NCBI GenBank assembly: GCA_944326485.1
Contig: CALVED010000001.1
Location: forward strand, 248,001 to 312,000
Length of the DNA stretch: 64,000 bases
Reading direction: 5' to 3'
Origin: Candidatus Gastranaerophilales bacterium
GTDB taxonomy: Bacteria; Cyanobacteriota; Vampirovibrionia; Gastranaerophilales; Gastranaerophilaceae
This document shows positions 47,376 to 56,721 of the stretch, one piece after another. Position 1 is the stretch's first letter. Every line of letters starts with the position of its first letter. A model generated the notes under the pieces. That model ran no database searches. It was given only the letters and a program-made list of their open reading frames with translations, and was not told the origin of the DNA. The translations under genes were made by a program, and so were the position numbers.

Positions 47376-47399
47376 AAAAAACGGCAATAGCCGTTTTTT
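47376..47399. terminator. Bidirectional terminator
   Basis: AAAAAACGGC and GCCGTTTTTT form a perfect 10-bp stem with loop AATA between convergent genes. Confidence 0.92.
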
Positions 47400-47973
47400 A
47401 TTTTTTTATTTTTTCTAACAACCAGTATATATTTTCAGCAAGATTAACCATATTATCTATTGCTTCAATGTCATTAGAAATTTCACCTTTATCCTTACCA
47501 AAACCAAGATTCCAATATGTAGAACCCGGAACAATCATCTCTGACATTAAAAACATATGATTTAAAGATGCTTGAATAGAAGTTCCACCACCTCTTCTTT
47601 GAGCGATAATTCCTGCGCCTATTTTGTGTTTCAATAATTTACCATTACTTAAAGCTACAACACCGACTCTATCAATAAAAGCTTTCATTTCAGGTGTCAT
47701 ATCTGAAAAATAAGAAGGAGTTCCGAGTATTATTGCATCAGCATTAAAAACTTCCTCAAGTATCTTATTAAGCATATCATCATTAAATACGCATTTTCTA
47801 TCTTGATTTTTGCGACACGCCCAACATCCACGACATCCATGGATATTCTGACCTCCTATTTGTATTAATTTTGTTTCAACATTGTGTTTTTCCAATGTTT
47901 CTAATACTTTTTTTAACATAATTTCAGTATTGCCACCTTTTCGAGGGCTACCATTTATTGCAATAACTTTCAT
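47398..47973 (-). CDS. Iron-sulfur flavoprotein (NADPH-dependent FMN reductase family)
   Basis: The 191-residue flavodoxin-fold protein begins KVIAINGSPRKGGNTEIML, the FMN phosphate-binding loop. It has a compact cysteine motif GCRGCWACRKNQDRKC typical of archaeal and clostridial iron-sulfur flavoproteins, which shuttle electrons from ferredoxin. GTPSYFSDMTPEMKAFIDR and AQRRGGGTSIQ are also family features. It is single, with its stop inside a shared terminator. The physiological acceptor is unknown. Confidence 0.88.
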   Translation of the reverse strand: MKVIAINGSPRKGGNTEIMLKKVLETLEKHNVETKLIQIGGQNIHGCRGCWACRKNQDRKCVFNDDMLNKILEEVFNADAIILGTPSYFSDMTPEMKAFIDRVGVVALSNGKLLKHKIGAGIIAQRRGGGTSIQASLNHMFLMSEMIVPGSTYWNLGFGKDKGEISNDIEAIDNMVNLAENIYWLLEKIKK

Positions 47974-48026
47974 TTTTATCCTCCTAATATTTACAATTAA
48001 TTTTAATTATATTCACATAAAAAAGT

Positions 48027-48140
48027 CAATTTAATCTAGTATAATAACTTATTGCCGTCTTATACTTGTTGACAAAGTAATCACTTAAAAAAATATCACC
48101 CTCACTTTCAGCTTATTATGAATTTTTCTCAGACAATTTA
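48027..48140 (+). repeat. Interspersed intergenic repeat, copy 7 (short form, degenerate hairpin 1)
   Basis: Begins TTTAATCTAGTATAATAAC, keeps GACAAAGTAATCACTT and ends CACTTTCAGCTTATTATGAA and TTTTTCTCAGACAATTTA. Located between two divergent genes. Confidence 0.75.
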
Positions 48141-48218
48141 GGAAAAAAGGATATAAACAACCCTCTATTATTTTTTTCATTATTCTTTTTTAAACTCAAA
48201 AAAAAGAGTTGAAAAATA

Positions 48219-48995
48219 ATGAGAAAAATAATAACAATTATACTATTAATAATAGGACTACCTTCTTTTGGAAAAATTATTACAGGAGAAATAAAAAAAG
48301 AAAGCAGAACAGATATAAATAAAATCTATGACGCAGAAAATAATAATCCAATTGAAGGTGCCATAATAAAATTACCGGCAAGGAATTATTCAACAATAAC
48401 TAATGAAGACGGTTCTTTTAAACTTGGAACAAAAATAACAGCTCCAACAATTATGTCAGTTGAAAAAGACGGCTATAAACCGCAATCAATGACACTTAGT
48501 GCTGAGAATCAGAACTCACCAATTGTTGTCGGAATAGAAAAAACCACCCCACAAGATATTATTATAGAAACGGATATGATTCATCTTGGAGATAATTCTT
48601 TCTCACAAAATTCTGCACACGCATCTGATTTTAGTTTACAATCAATAGGTCCGTTTTACTCAAAAGAATTTAAAATCAAACCTTTAAAAGAACATGAAAA
48701 TTTATATTTAAAGATTGGTTCTATTATAGGTATAGATACCCCTCAAGCACAAAATCTTGGGCAATCACATGTAAAAACATCTTATTCAAGTCCGCCAGAA
48801 ATTTTTTGTAATGGAAATAAAATTGCAGAAATAAAAATAAATGGAGATAATCAGAAAATAACTATACCAAAATCAATTTTACGAGGGACCGAAATATTTA
48901 ATATTACAATAAAAACAGGACGGAATTTATATAAAAGAAGTGCTATTGACTTTGATGACATAGAATTCACAAATTTATTACTTGAAATAAAATAA
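48219..48995 (+). CDS. Exported protein with a carboxypeptidase-regulatory-like domain
   Basis: The 258-residue protein has a short signal peptide (MRKIITIILLIIGLPSFG). Residues ~35-105 read like a transthyretin-like/CarboxypepD_reg domain: NNPIEGAIIKLPARNYSTIT, NEDGSFKLGT and SVEKDGYKPQSMTL. The second half is beta-rich and unrecognised. It is probably periplasmic or surface exposed. No clear SD is seen (AGAGTTG at a distance). It is followed 64 bp later by the rhamnose operon but has no evident link to it. Confidence 0.6.
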   Translation: MRKIITIILLIIGLPSFGKIITGEIKKESRTDINKIYDAENNNPIEGAIIKLPARNYSTITNEDGSFKLGTKITAPTIMSVEKDGYKPQSMTLSAENQNSPIVVGIEKTTPQDIIIETDMIHLGDNSFSQNSAHASDFSLQSIGPFYSKEFKIKPLKEHENLYLKIGSIIGIDTPQAQNLGQSHVKTSYSSPPEIFCNGNKIAEIKINGDNQKITIPKSILRGTEIFNITIKTGRNLYKRSAIDFDDIEFTNLLLEIK

Positions 48996-49059
48996 TTCTA
49001 GAAATATAATCCTCTTATTTTTTATTTTTGATATAATAAATAAAAAAGATAGGAGTTTT

Positions 49060-49611
49060 ATGCCATTCGAGTTTAAAAAATATAATATTTCTGATGTAAA
49101 GCTTATAATTCCCAAAATATTCAATGATGAAAGAGGATTTTTTCTTGAAAGCTACAAAAAATCTGACTTTTTTAACAATGGGATAAAAGATGAATTTAAT
49201 CAAGATAATCATTCAAAATCAACAAAAGGTGTTTTAAGAGGGCTTCACTATCAAGCATCACCAAAAGGACAAGCAAAAATAGTGAGATGCATAAGAGGTG
49301 CAATATTTGATGTAGCAGTTGATATAAGAAAAAATTCTCCGACTTTCGGCAAATGGATTGGAGAAGAGCTTACCGAAGAAAATAAACATATGCTATATAT
49401 TCCTGAAGGCTTTGCACACGGTTTCGTTGTTTTAAGTGATGAAGCAGAATTAAATTATAAAGCCTCTAATGAGTATTCAAAAGAACACGATAGGGGTATT
49501 CTATGGAATGACCCTGATATTAATATTAATTGGGGAATAGATTATATTCCTTTAATAAGCGAAAAAGACAAGAATCAACCAAGACTTAAAGACATAAAGG
49601 ATTTATTATGA
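49060..49611 (+). CDS. rfbC: dTDP-4-dehydrorhamnose 3,5-epimerase
   Basis: RfbC (RmlC) epimerises dTDP-4-keto-6-deoxyglucose at C3 and C5. The 183-residue cupin shows FNDERGFFLESYKKSDF, the catalytic region GVLRGLHYQASPKGQAKIV, GAIFDVAVDIRKNSPTFGKW and IPEGFAHGFVVLSDEAE. TAGGAGT is a good SD. It is first in the four-gene dTDP-L-rhamnose operon, overlapping rfbB by 4 bp. Confidence 0.96.
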   Translation: MPFEFKKYNISDVKLIIPKIFNDERGFFLESYKKSDFFNNGIKDEFNQDNHSKSTKGVLRGLHYQASPKGQAKIVRCIRGAIFDVAVDIRKNSPTFGKWIGEELTEENKHMLYIPEGFAHGFVVLSDEAELNYKASNEYSKEHDRGILWNDPDININWGIDYIPLISEKDKNQPRLKDIKDLL

Positions 49612-50588
49612 AAATATTAGTTACAGGCGGAGCAGGTTTTATCGGCAGCTGTTTTATAAGACACATGCTTACAAAACATAATGACTATAAAATTATAAAT
49701 TTAGATGCACTCACTTATGCAGGAAATATTGAAAATTTAGATGACATAAAAGATAATAAAAATTATACTTTTATACACGGTAACATATGTGACAAAAAGT
49801 TAGTAAGAGACATCGTTGCTGAAACAGACTGTATAATAAATTTTGCAGCAGAAAGTCATGTTGATAGATCAATTACAGGACCTGAAATATTTATAGAAAC
49901 AAATGTTGCAGGAACGCTAAATTTATTACAAGCAGCAAAAGAACTGGGAATACAACGTTTTCTACAAGTTTCAACAGATGAAGTATATGGTTCTTTAGGT
50001 AAAGACGGCTATTTTTATGAAACAACACCATTAGCTCCCAATAGTCCTTATTCGGCTTCAAAAGCAAGTGCTGATTTACTTGTAAGAGCATATTTCGAAA
50101 CTTATAAACTTCCTGTATTAAATACAAGATGTTCCAATAACTATGGTCCATATCAATATCCAGAGAAATTAATACCATTCTTCATTTCAAAACTGCTTAA
50201 AAATGAAAAAGTACCTGTATATGGTGATGGATTAAATGTAAGAGACTGGTTATTTGTTTATGACCATTGTAGTGCCATTGATACAGTTCTTCATAAAGGA
50301 AAAGAAGGAGAAATATATAATATTGGCGGTCATAATGAAAAAACGAATTTAGAAATTACAAAACTTATTCTTAATGCTATGGGTAAGGATGAAAGTTCTA
50401 TTCAATATGTAAAAGACAGACTTGGTCATGATAGAAGATACGCAATTTGTAATGATAAAATTCAATCAGAACTTGGATGGAGTCCATCTTTAACATTTGA
50501 AGAAGGAATAAAACTAACAATTGATTGGTATTTAAATAATCAAGATTGGATGCAACATATTGAAGATAAGAAAGCAGGACTTGTATAA
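49608..50588 (+). CDS. rfbB: dTDP-glucose 4,6-dehydratase
   Basis: RfbB (RmlB) oxidises and dehydrates dTDP-glucose. The 326-residue SDR enzyme has the NAD motif VTGGAGFIGSCFIRHM, FAAESHVDRSI, VSTDEVYGSLG, the catalytic PYSASKASADLLVRAY, and RCSNNYGPYQYPEKLIP. It overlaps its neighbours by 4 and 1 bp. Confidence 0.97.
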   Translation: MKILVTGGAGFIGSCFIRHMLTKHNDYKIINLDALTYAGNIENLDDIKDNKNYTFIHGNICDKKLVRDIVAETDCIINFAAESHVDRSITGPEIFIETNVAGTLNLLQAAKELGIQRFLQVSTDEVYGSLGKDGYFYETTPLAPNSPYSASKASADLLVRAYFETYKLPVLNTRCSNNYGPYQYPEKLIPFFISKLLKNEKVPVYGDGLNVRDWLFVYDHCSAIDTVLHKGKEGEIYNIGGHNEKTNLEITKLILNAMGKDESSIQYVKDRLGHDRRYAICNDKIQSELGWSPSLTFEEGIKLTIDWYLNNQDWMQHIEDKKAGLV

Positions 50589-51409
50589 TGAAAATTCTTG
50601 TAACAGGCGCAAACGGGATGTTAGGACAAGATTTATGTCCCATTTTGGAAGATGAAGAATTTGATGTTATTGAAACTGATATCAATAATATGGATTTCAC
50701 AAAACCGGATGAAGTTTCATCTAAAATAAAAGAAACTATGCCTGATATCGTAATTCATCTTGGAGCATATACAAACGTAGATAAAGCTGAAGAAGAAAAA
50801 GAAAAAGCATTTAAAATAAATTATGAAGGAACACTAAATATAGTCAATGCATGTAAAGAAAATGGAATAACTCTTATATATATTTCCACAGATTATGTCT
50901 TTGACGGTACAAAGAAAGAGAAATATCTTCCAAATGACAAAACAAATCCTTTAAATGTTTATGGTGAATCTAAACTTAAAGGAGAAGAAGAAGTAAAAAA
51001 ATGTGAGAAGTATTATATAACAAGAACAAGTTGGCTATATGGTCATCATGGAAAAAATTTCGTTGAAACAATGATATCATTATCTAATAAAGAAGAATTA
51101 AAAGTTGTTGATGATCAAGTAGGCTGTCCAACATGGACCGTTGAACTGGCAAGAGGAATTGTAAAATTAATAAAAGAAGAAAAACCATACGGGATATATC
51201 ATTTATGTGGTTCAGGAGAAACAAGCTGGTATGGTTTTGCAAAAGAAATTTTTAAATTATGCAATCTAAAAGTCAACTTAAAACCTTGCAAAACAGAAGA
51301 ATTTCCTCGTCCTGCAAAAAGACCAAAATATAGTGTGATGGAAAACTATAACATATGTAGAAATTGGAAGGAAGCTTTAAAAGATTACATAGATTTGAGG
51401 TGTGAATGA
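50588..51409 (+). CDS. rfbD: dTDP-4-dehydrorhamnose reductase
   Basis: RfbD (RmlD) makes dTDP-L-rhamnose from the 4-keto sugar with NAD(P)H. The 273-residue SDR enzyme has [56 protein letters not shown] with the catalytic Tyr-Lys, and [17 protein letters not shown]. It overlaps rfbA by 4 bp. Confidence 0.96.
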   Translation: MKILVTGANGMLGQDLCPILEDEEFDVIETDINNMDFTKPDEVSSKIKETMPDIVIHLGAYTNVDKAEEEKEKAFKINYEGTLNIVNACKENGITLIYISTDYVFDGTKKEKYLPNDKTNPLNVYGESKLKGEEEVKKCEKYYITRTSWLYGHHGKNFVETMISLSNKEELKVVDDQVGCPTWTVELARGIVKLIKEEKPYGIYHLCGSGETSWYGFAKEIFKLCNLKVNLKPCKTEEFPRPAKRPKYSVMENYNICRNWKEALKDYIDLRCE

Positions 51410-52275
51410 AAGGTATAGTACTGGCAGGTGGAGCAGGCACAAGGCTGTATCCTTCTACAATTGCAATATCAAAACAACTATTGCCTATATATGATAAACC
51501 AATGATATATCATCCAATATCTGTCTTAATGCTTGCTGGAATAAAAGATATACTTATTATCTCAACTCCACAAGATTTACCTAATTTTAAAAAATTATTA
51601 AAAGACGGTTCACAATTTGGAGTTAAATTTGAATATAAGGAACAACCTTCTCCAGATGGTCTTGCTCAAGCATTTATTTTAGGGAAAGAATTTATCGGAA
51701 ATGATTCTGTAGCTCTTATTCTTGGCGATAATATATTTTATGGTCCTGCATTTTCAGGAATATTAAAAAATGCAAAAGAACGAACATTAAACAAAGGCGG
51801 TGCAACATTATTTGCTTACCAAGTCAAAGATCCTCAAAGATTTGGTGTTGTCGAATTTGATAAAAATAATAAAGCAATTTCTATTGAAGAAAAACCATCT
51901 AATCCTAAATCTAAATATGCAGTAACAGGTCTTTATTTCTATGATAACAAAGTTATTGATTACGCACAAAACTTAAAACCATCAGCAAGAGGTGAACTTG
52001 AAATAACAGATTTAAACAACATATACTTAAAAGAAAATAAAGTATCTGTTGAAATATTAGGAAGAGGTTTTGCTTGGTTAGATACAGGAACTCATGAATC
52101 ACTTCTACAAGCTTCACAATTTATTAAAACCATTGAAGATAATCAAGGTATTAAAATTGCTTGTCTTGAAGAAGTTGCATATAGAATGGGTTATATTTCA
52201 AAAGAAAATTTACTAAATATTGCAAATAAATATTCTAATAGTCCATATTATAAATATATTAAAGATTTATGCTAA
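51406..52275 (+). CDS. rfbA: Glucose-1-phosphate thymidylyltransferase
   Basis: RfbA (RmlA) makes dTDP-glucose, the entry step of the pathway. The 289-residue protein starts [20 protein letters not shown] and shows [51 protein letters not shown] and [16 protein letters not shown]. Last gene of the operon; a long repeat copy follows and may end transcription. With manC it supports rhamnose- and mannose-containing surface glycans. Confidence 0.97.
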   Translation: MKGIVLAGGAGTRLYPSTIAISKQLLPIYDKPMIYHPISVLMLAGIKDILIISTPQDLPNFKKLLKDGSQFGVKFEYKEQPSPDGLAQAFILGKEFIGNDSVALILGDNIFYGPAFSGILKNAKERTLNKGGATLFAYQVKDPQRFGVVEFDKNNKAISIEEKPSNPKSKYAVTGLYFYDNKVIDYAQNLKPSARGELEITDLNNIYLKENKVSVEILGRGFAWLDTGTHESLLQASQFIKTIEDNQGIKIACLEEVAYRMGYISKENLLNIANKYSNSPYYKYIKDLC

Positions 52276-52310
52276 ATCCTTTGAAAAAATATATTTGAAG
52301 ATACAACTGA

Positions 52311-52497
52311 TTAACTAATCTGGTAGTGCACTTCGTTACTGAGTCATCCTCGTTAAAAAGGACTCATCTTTAAAAAACGCTGATCACCTCCATTTCACAA
52401 CGGATACAAGCTCACTCAAAAACAAAGTTTTTAGTTCGTTTTGTAAAAAAAATTCATTCACACTTTAAGCTTATCGTGATTTTTTTGAACATCTTCA
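52311..52497 (+). repeat. Interspersed intergenic repeat, copy 8 (long form)
   Basis: Begins TAACTAATCTGGTAGTGCAC; hairpin-1 loop CTGAGTCATCCTCG in the common orientation; long-form insert with GCTGATCACC, ACGGATACAAGCTCACTC and AGTTCGTTTTGTAAA; ends TTCATTCACACTTTAAGC and TTATCGTGATTTTTTT. It fills most of the 328-bp gap after rfbA. Confidence 0.8.
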
Positions 52498-52527
52498 AGT
52501 TAATTATGAATAAGTTAAAAAAAAACA

Positions 52528-52557
52528 TTAACTATAGAAATTACCATACTATATAAT
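52528..52557 (+). promoter_or_regulatory. Likely promoter of the Cys-rich small gene
   Basis: TTAACT (52528-52533) and TATAAT (52552-52557) are spaced by 18 bp. An ATG overlapping the TATAAT opens a longer frame, which this promoter makes unlikely as a start. Confidence 0.5.
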
Positions 52558-52603
52558 GATTTTCATCAATACATCTTTTATTCTATATAAAAAGGAAAGA
52601 GAA

Positions 52604-52846
52604 ATGAGAGATAAAAAAAAATCATTATTCAAGGCAATAAAAAATAAATGCAGCAAGAAAGTAAGAGTTTGTACTATGAAATTTTGTGCAACAGGCTGTC
52701 TAATGGAGAACTATGATGATGATGATGTTATTTGTCTTGAGAATGTAGAATTACAATTTACAGATGGTTGTAGAGAAGCAGAACATAGAGACAGCATATA
52801 TATATGTGATGACCATATAATCGCATTTGAATCTATAAAAGAATAA
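52604..52846 (+). CDS. Small cysteine-rich protein
   Basis: I take the ATG at 52604 (80 residues), preceded by AAAGGAAAGAG; a start 16 codons upstream overlaps the -10 box. The protein has eight Cys (16, 23, 28, 32, 44, 56, 68 and a run including KFCATGCLMEN) with a lysine-rich N-terminus and an acidic run (residues 37-41, YDDDD). No signal peptide. A metal-binding fold is plausible, but the spacing matches no zinc-ribbon or ferredoxin motif I know. The function is unknown. Confidence 0.6.
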   Translation: MRDKKKSLFKAIKNKCSKKVRVCTMKFCATGCLMENYDDDDVICLENVELQFTDGCREAEHRDSIYICDDHIIAFESIKE

Positions 52847-52854
52847 AAAAAAAA

Positions 52855-52872
52855 CACCGGCTCTCGCCGGTG
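52855..52872 (-). terminator. Terminator for the minus-strand small gene
   Basis: CACCGGC and GCCGGTG form a GC-rich 7-bp stem with loop TCTC, followed on the minus strand by a long T run. The plus side lacks a T run. Confidence 0.88.
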
Positions 52873-52906
52873 CTCAAAATCTAAACTGAACAATAACTAT
52901 TCACAA

Positions 52907-53179
52907 CTATTCTACAAATCCGCTCTTGATATCAGGTTGTTCATTGAAATTAAAAATAAAATGAGAATATCTTTCCATTCTTAATTTGAACCAACCAAGC
53001 ATTGTATCAGAGCCATAAATTTTTATAGTTCGCATTTTATCAAAATTTTTATTACTACGATTATAAGACTCATCAATATAAGTTTGGCATTTACAATTCA
53101 ATTCCTCAACTAAATCGTAAAGGGTTTTTAACCATGCCGGCTGAACTTGTAATTCATTAACTTTGTACTCTAAAAACAT
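52907..53179 (-). CDS. Small protein of unknown function
   Basis: The start at 53179 (MFLEYKVNELQVQPAWL, 90 residues) is preferred because CAGGAAAGAT precedes it; an in-frame start 11 codons upstream has no SD. The product is rich in aromatic residues (W and F in MLGWFKLRMERYSHFIFNFN) with one CKC. No membrane segment, signal or known motif. It is monocistronic and has its own strong terminator, which supports real expression. Confidence 0.6.
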   Translation of the reverse strand: MFLEYKVNELQVQPAWLKTLYDLVEELNCKCQTYIDESYNRSNKNFDKMRTIKIYGSDTMLGWFKLRMERYSHFIFNFNEQPDIKSGFVE

Positions 53180-53362
53180 ATCTTTCCTGACCATTGTTTG
53201 CAAAGAGACCATCTCGCATAACTAATATATATATGCCAGTTTATCAATTTTTTTAAACATGTTTATTCTCAAAAAAATAATTAAATTTAAAATAAAATAA
53301 AAGTTAATGCTTATATTGCAAGGCTTTTAAGAAAAAATTTTTTATTAAAAAATATTACAATT

Positions 53363-54214
53363 CTAAATTAAGAATAAAGAATGTTGAATTTTAAACAACT
53401 CAAATGTATTTTCCATAAGCATAGCAATTGTCATAGGTCCAACGCCCCCGGGGACAGGAGTTATAAAAGAAGCTAAAGGTGCAACACTAATAAAATCAAC
53501 GTCACCTATTATTACATTATTATCTCTATTAATTCCCACATCAACCACAATAGCACCTTCCTTAATAAAATCAGAATTTATAAAATTAGCTTTACCAACA
53601 GCAGAAATTATAATATCTGATCTTTTTGCCAAAGATTTAATATCAATAGATTTACTATGTGCCATTGTAACAGTAGCATTTCTGCCTTCCAATAATAGAG
53701 AAAGCGGTTTACCTACAATATTAGAACGACCAATAACTAATATATTTTTCCCTTCTAAATTAATGTTATATTCATCAAACAATCTTATAATACCTTTTGG
53801 TGTACAAGGGATTGCGTATGGATTATAACCTAAAGCTAATCTTCCAAAATTATATGAAGTAAATCCATCAACATCTTTAATTGGTTCTATTGCTTCAATA
53901 ATTTTTTGAGAATTTAAATGTTTAGGTAATGGAAGTTGAACTAAAATTGCATTTATATTTACATCTTCATTAAGGATATAAACATGTTCTAAAAGATTAT
54001 CTTCGGTAACATCAGCAGGAAGCTTTATAACAAGAGATTCAAAGCCAATACTTTGAGCTTTTAAACTTTTATTTTTGACATATATCTCACTGGCAGGATT
54101 ATCTCCTACAAGGACTACAGCTAATTTAGGTTTTTTTGGAAACTGTTTAGTTTTTTCACATATATTTTCCAATATTTTATTCGCAGTATTTTTTCCATCT
54201 AAAATAATTGTCAT
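53363..54214 (-). CDS. folD: Methylenetetrahydrofolate dehydrogenase/cyclohydrolase
   Basis: FolD interconverts methylene-, methenyl- and formyl-THF and so feeds the two formyltransferases and GlyA in this window. The 283 residues have VGDNPASEIYVKNKSLKAQS with the catalytic Lys, VQLPLPKHLN, DVDGFTSYNFGRLALG, PCTPKGIIRL, VIGRSNIVGKPLSLLL and ITPVPGGVGPMTIAMLMEN. Its start overlaps the CooC-like gene by 4 bp (ATGA). Confidence 0.97.
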   Translation of the reverse strand: MTIILDGKNTANKILENICEKTKQFPKKPKLAVVLVGDNPASEIYVKNKSLKAQSIGFESLVIKLPADVTEDNLLEHVYILNEDVNINAILVQLPLPKHLNSQKIIEAIEPIKDVDGFTSYNFGRLALGYNPYAIPCTPKGIIRLFDEYNINLEGKNILVIGRSNIVGKPLSLLLEGRNATVTMAHSKSIDIKSLAKRSDIIISAVGKANFINSDFIKEGAIVVDVGINRDNNVIIGDVDFISVAPLASFITPVPGGVGPMTIAMLMENTFELFKIQHSLFLI

Positions 54215-54969
54215 TTGTTTTCCTCATTCTGCGGAATATTAAGTCTATAATAAAGTTCTTCCATTGCCTTTTGAACAACAATAGATTCTTTAGATACTCT
54301 ATTTATTTTCAAATTATCATCTTTAGGAATAGTACCAATAGTGGTAAGATCATATTTATTTAGAAGAGCTAATAATGGTTCAATTTCTTGCTTATTAACT
54401 TTATTTAAAATTACTCCTAACTGTTCCCCTGCTGCATATTTAGCAGAATACTCTTCAATTCTCTTTGCCAAATGAATAGAAGCTTCATTAGGTCTTGCAA
54501 TTACCAAAGTAACATTAATAGGAATATCAACTAATTGATGAAGATACTTTAAATCAAATTCACAATCAAAAATAACAAAATCATATCTTTGAATAAGCTT
54601 AACCAAAGCATCATTAATTTGTCTTGTTATAGGACATCTGCAATCTTTTGAGCCAATAAGCCAAGACACAATTATATCTGTATTATCATCCAAAGGAACA
54701 AGAATATCTTCAAGTGCCCATTCTATATATTCTTGTTTTGTCATGTTTTCTGGGATACCAGTTTTATACTCATGTTTGCCGCTTCTTATACCATATATTG
54801 TTTGTCTAATATCCTTACCGAAGCTATGTCCCAATTCTGCTGTTAAATCATTATCAAATAATAGAACAGATTTCTCCGGATGTTTTTCCCTTATAACATG
54901 CCACAATGCTTTTACTATAGTAGTTTTACCACTTCCGCTTTTTCCTGTAATTGCAATTGATACTGTCAT
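54211..54969 (-). CDS. CooC-like MinD-family ATPase
   Basis: The 252-residue protein has a deviant Walker A (TGKSGSGKTT, signature Lys at 10 and Lys at 15). C110-x-C112 in WLIGSKDCRCPIT closely resembles the metal-binding C-x-C of CooC1, the nickel-insertion ATPase of CO dehydrogenase. VIFDCEFDLKYLHQL and VIARPNEASIHLAKRIEEY fit CooC spacing, and VILNKV is the usual guanine/base-contact strand. No CO dehydrogenase is in the window. Coupling to folD suggests one-carbon metabolism, but the client metalloenzyme is unknown. An alternative is a general MinD/ParA-type ATPase. Confidence 0.72.
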   Translation of the reverse strand: MTVSIAITGKSGSGKTTIVKALWHVIREKHPEKSVLLFDNDLTAELGHSFGKDIRQTIYGIRSGKHEYKTGIPENMTKQEYIEWALEDILVPLDDNTDIIVSWLIGSKDCRCPITRQINDALVKLIQRYDFVIFDCEFDLKYLHQLVDIPINVTLVIARPNEASIHLAKRIEEYSAKYAAGEQLGVILNKVNKQEIEPLLALLNKYDLTTIGTIPKDDNLKINRVSKESIVVQKAMEELYYRLNIPQNEENK

Positions 54970-55013
54970 TCAAACTCCCTAAAACCTTTTTGCTATTATA
55001 ACAAATTTTTTAA

Positions 55014-55685
55014 TTATTGAACATTTATAAACTTATGCATTTGTGGAATTAATCTTACATTGTCGTATTTTTTGATAAATAAATCTAATATATTATTAAT
55101 ATCATAACTTGAAACACACAAAGTATTTTCATTCATTTTAGGTTGAAGTACAATCAAAATATTATTTTTTTTTGCAAGATTAATTGTATTGATTATTTCT
55201 TCTTCTGTAATATTTTCATCAAAAACAAGTTTTATAAAAATTTCTTTATTATTATCTAAAGCTATTTGAATAAATTTTTGATGCAAATTAAATAAATCAC
55301 CATTCTTAGAAGAAGAATTTATTTTTACATCCATAGAAATAATATCAATAAAATTAATTATTTCGTTTAAGTTAGTATATAAAGTACCATTTGTTTCCAA
55401 ATATACTTTTTTATTTACAAGAGGAAGAAATTCTTTAAGAAAAGAAACATCCAATAAAGGTTCACCGCCTGTCAAACTTATAGAGTGAATATTAGAATAT
55501 TTTTTAACAATTTCAATAAGAGAAAAAGGTGTAAACTCTTTTAAATCCGATTTAAAATCTGTATCACAATAAGAACAATTCAAATTACAATTACTAAAAC
55601 GTATAAACAATTGTTTATATCCAACATAAGGTCCTTCGCCCTGAATGGATTCAAAAATTTCTTTTATAAAAGTTTTATTTAACAT
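55014..55685 (-). CDS. queE: 7-carboxy-7-deazaguanine synthase (QueE)
   Basis: This radical SAM enzyme makes the deazaguanine core in queuosine synthesis. The 223 residues start with FESIQGEGPYVGYKQLFIRF, followed by the cluster motif SNCNLNCSYCDTDF (C-x3-C-x2-C) and SLTGGEPLLDVSFLKEFL. The first residues overlap the dnaJ-like gene by 11 bp. FolE2, which makes the precursor, is in another operon of this window; other que genes are not present. Confidence 0.9.
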   Translation of the reverse strand: MLNKTFIKEIFESIQGEGPYVGYKQLFIRFSNCNLNCSYCDTDFKSDLKEFTPFSLIEIVKKYSNIHSISLTGGEPLLDVSFLKEFLPLVNKKVYLETNGTLYTNLNEIINFIDIISMDVKINSSSKNGDLFNLHQKFIQIALDNNKEIFIKLVFDENITEEEIINTINLAKKNNILIVLQPKMNENTLCVSSYDINNILDLFIKKYDNVRLIPQMHKFINVQ

Positions 55686-56721
55686 TATTAAATTCTTTCC
55701 TAACGTCAGAAGATGAAATATTTTTTAGATTTTCATATAACTCTTTTTCTTTTTCAGATAGAGTCTGTGGAAGTTTAATCATAACAGTAATAATAATATC
55801 ACCTTTTTTAGTTTTGGTTTTATTATCTAAACCTTGAGACGCAATCTTAAGCTTTTGACCAGAAGATACCATAGGCGGTATTTTAACTAAAATGTTACCG
55901 TTAGGAAGCGGAAGGGAAATTTCTGTTCCCAAAACAGCTTCAAATGGGGAAATAGGAAGATTACATAAAATATCTAATCCATCAATATCAAAATAAGAAT
56001 TTTTTTCAACATTTATTATTAAATACAAATCACCATCTTTTCCACCATATAAACCCTTATTTCCTTCTTTTCTAATTCTAACTTTAGAACCGGTTTTAAC
56101 ACCTTTTGGAATTTTCACATTAATTTTTTTTTGAAGAGAAATTTCCCCACTGCCTTTACACATAGGGCATTCAGCACCATTAATAAACTTTCTGCCTTTA
56201 CAATGACTACAAGGTTGAGTATGTAAAATATTAACCTTTCTATTTGTACCATTTAAAGCTTCAAAACAAGAAATTGTTATATCTATATTAATATCTTTTC
56301 CATTTATAGGGATTTCTTTATTAAGGTTATCATTATTTAATTTCCTACCATAAAATAAATTATCCAAAGCTTCATTAATAGATTTAGAAAAATCACCATC
56401 TTTATTTATTTTCTTTTCTGCTTTTTTTACAAAAGAATCATATTTTGTTTTTGACTTTTTTTGTCTTTCTTCATAATTCTTTTTTAACTTTTCACGATAG
56501 AAACCATGTAAAACATCATACTTTTTTCTCGATTCTTCATTAATTAATATTTCATATGCTTCTTTTAATTCCTTAAATTTGTCAGCATTATCAGCATTTT
56601 TAGAAACATCCGGATGGTATAATCTAGCAAGCTTTCTATAAGCAGCTTTTATTTCATCTGATGAGGAATCAAAGTTTAAATTCAAAATTTTATATAAATC
56701 TTTATTATAATAATTCGCCAA
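55675..56721 (-). CDS. DnaJ-type co-chaperone with half a zinc-finger domain
   Basis: The 348-residue protein starts with a J domain (residues 5-70, H36-P37-D38 in LYHPDVS), which stimulates DnaK ATPase. In place of the usual four CxxCxGxG motifs it has only two: C171-x2-C174 and C185-x2-C188. A complete client-binding C-terminal domain follows (KINVKIPKGVKTGSKVRI to LSEKEKELYENL). There is a charged Lys-rich linker rather than a Gly/Phe region. It may be a specialised DnaJ rather than the housekeeping copy. It leads the operon queE-cooC-like-folD. Confidence 0.88.
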   Translation of the reverse strand: MANYYNKDLYKILNLNFDSSSDEIKAAYRKLARLYHPDVSKNADNADKFKELKEAYEILINEESRKKYDVLHGFYREKLKKNYEERQKKSKTKYDSFVKKAEKKINKDGDFSKSINEALDNLFYGRKLNNDNLNKEIPINGKDINIDITISCFEALNGTNRKVNILHTQPCSHCKGRKFINGAECPMCKGSGEISLQKKINVKIPKGVKTGSKVRIRKEGNKGLYGGKDGDLYLIINVEKNSYFDIDGLDILCNLPISPFEAVLGTEISLPLPNGNILVKIPPMVSSGQKLKIASQGLDNKTKTKKGDIIITVMIKLPQTLSEKEKELYENLKNISSSDVRKEFNNVK

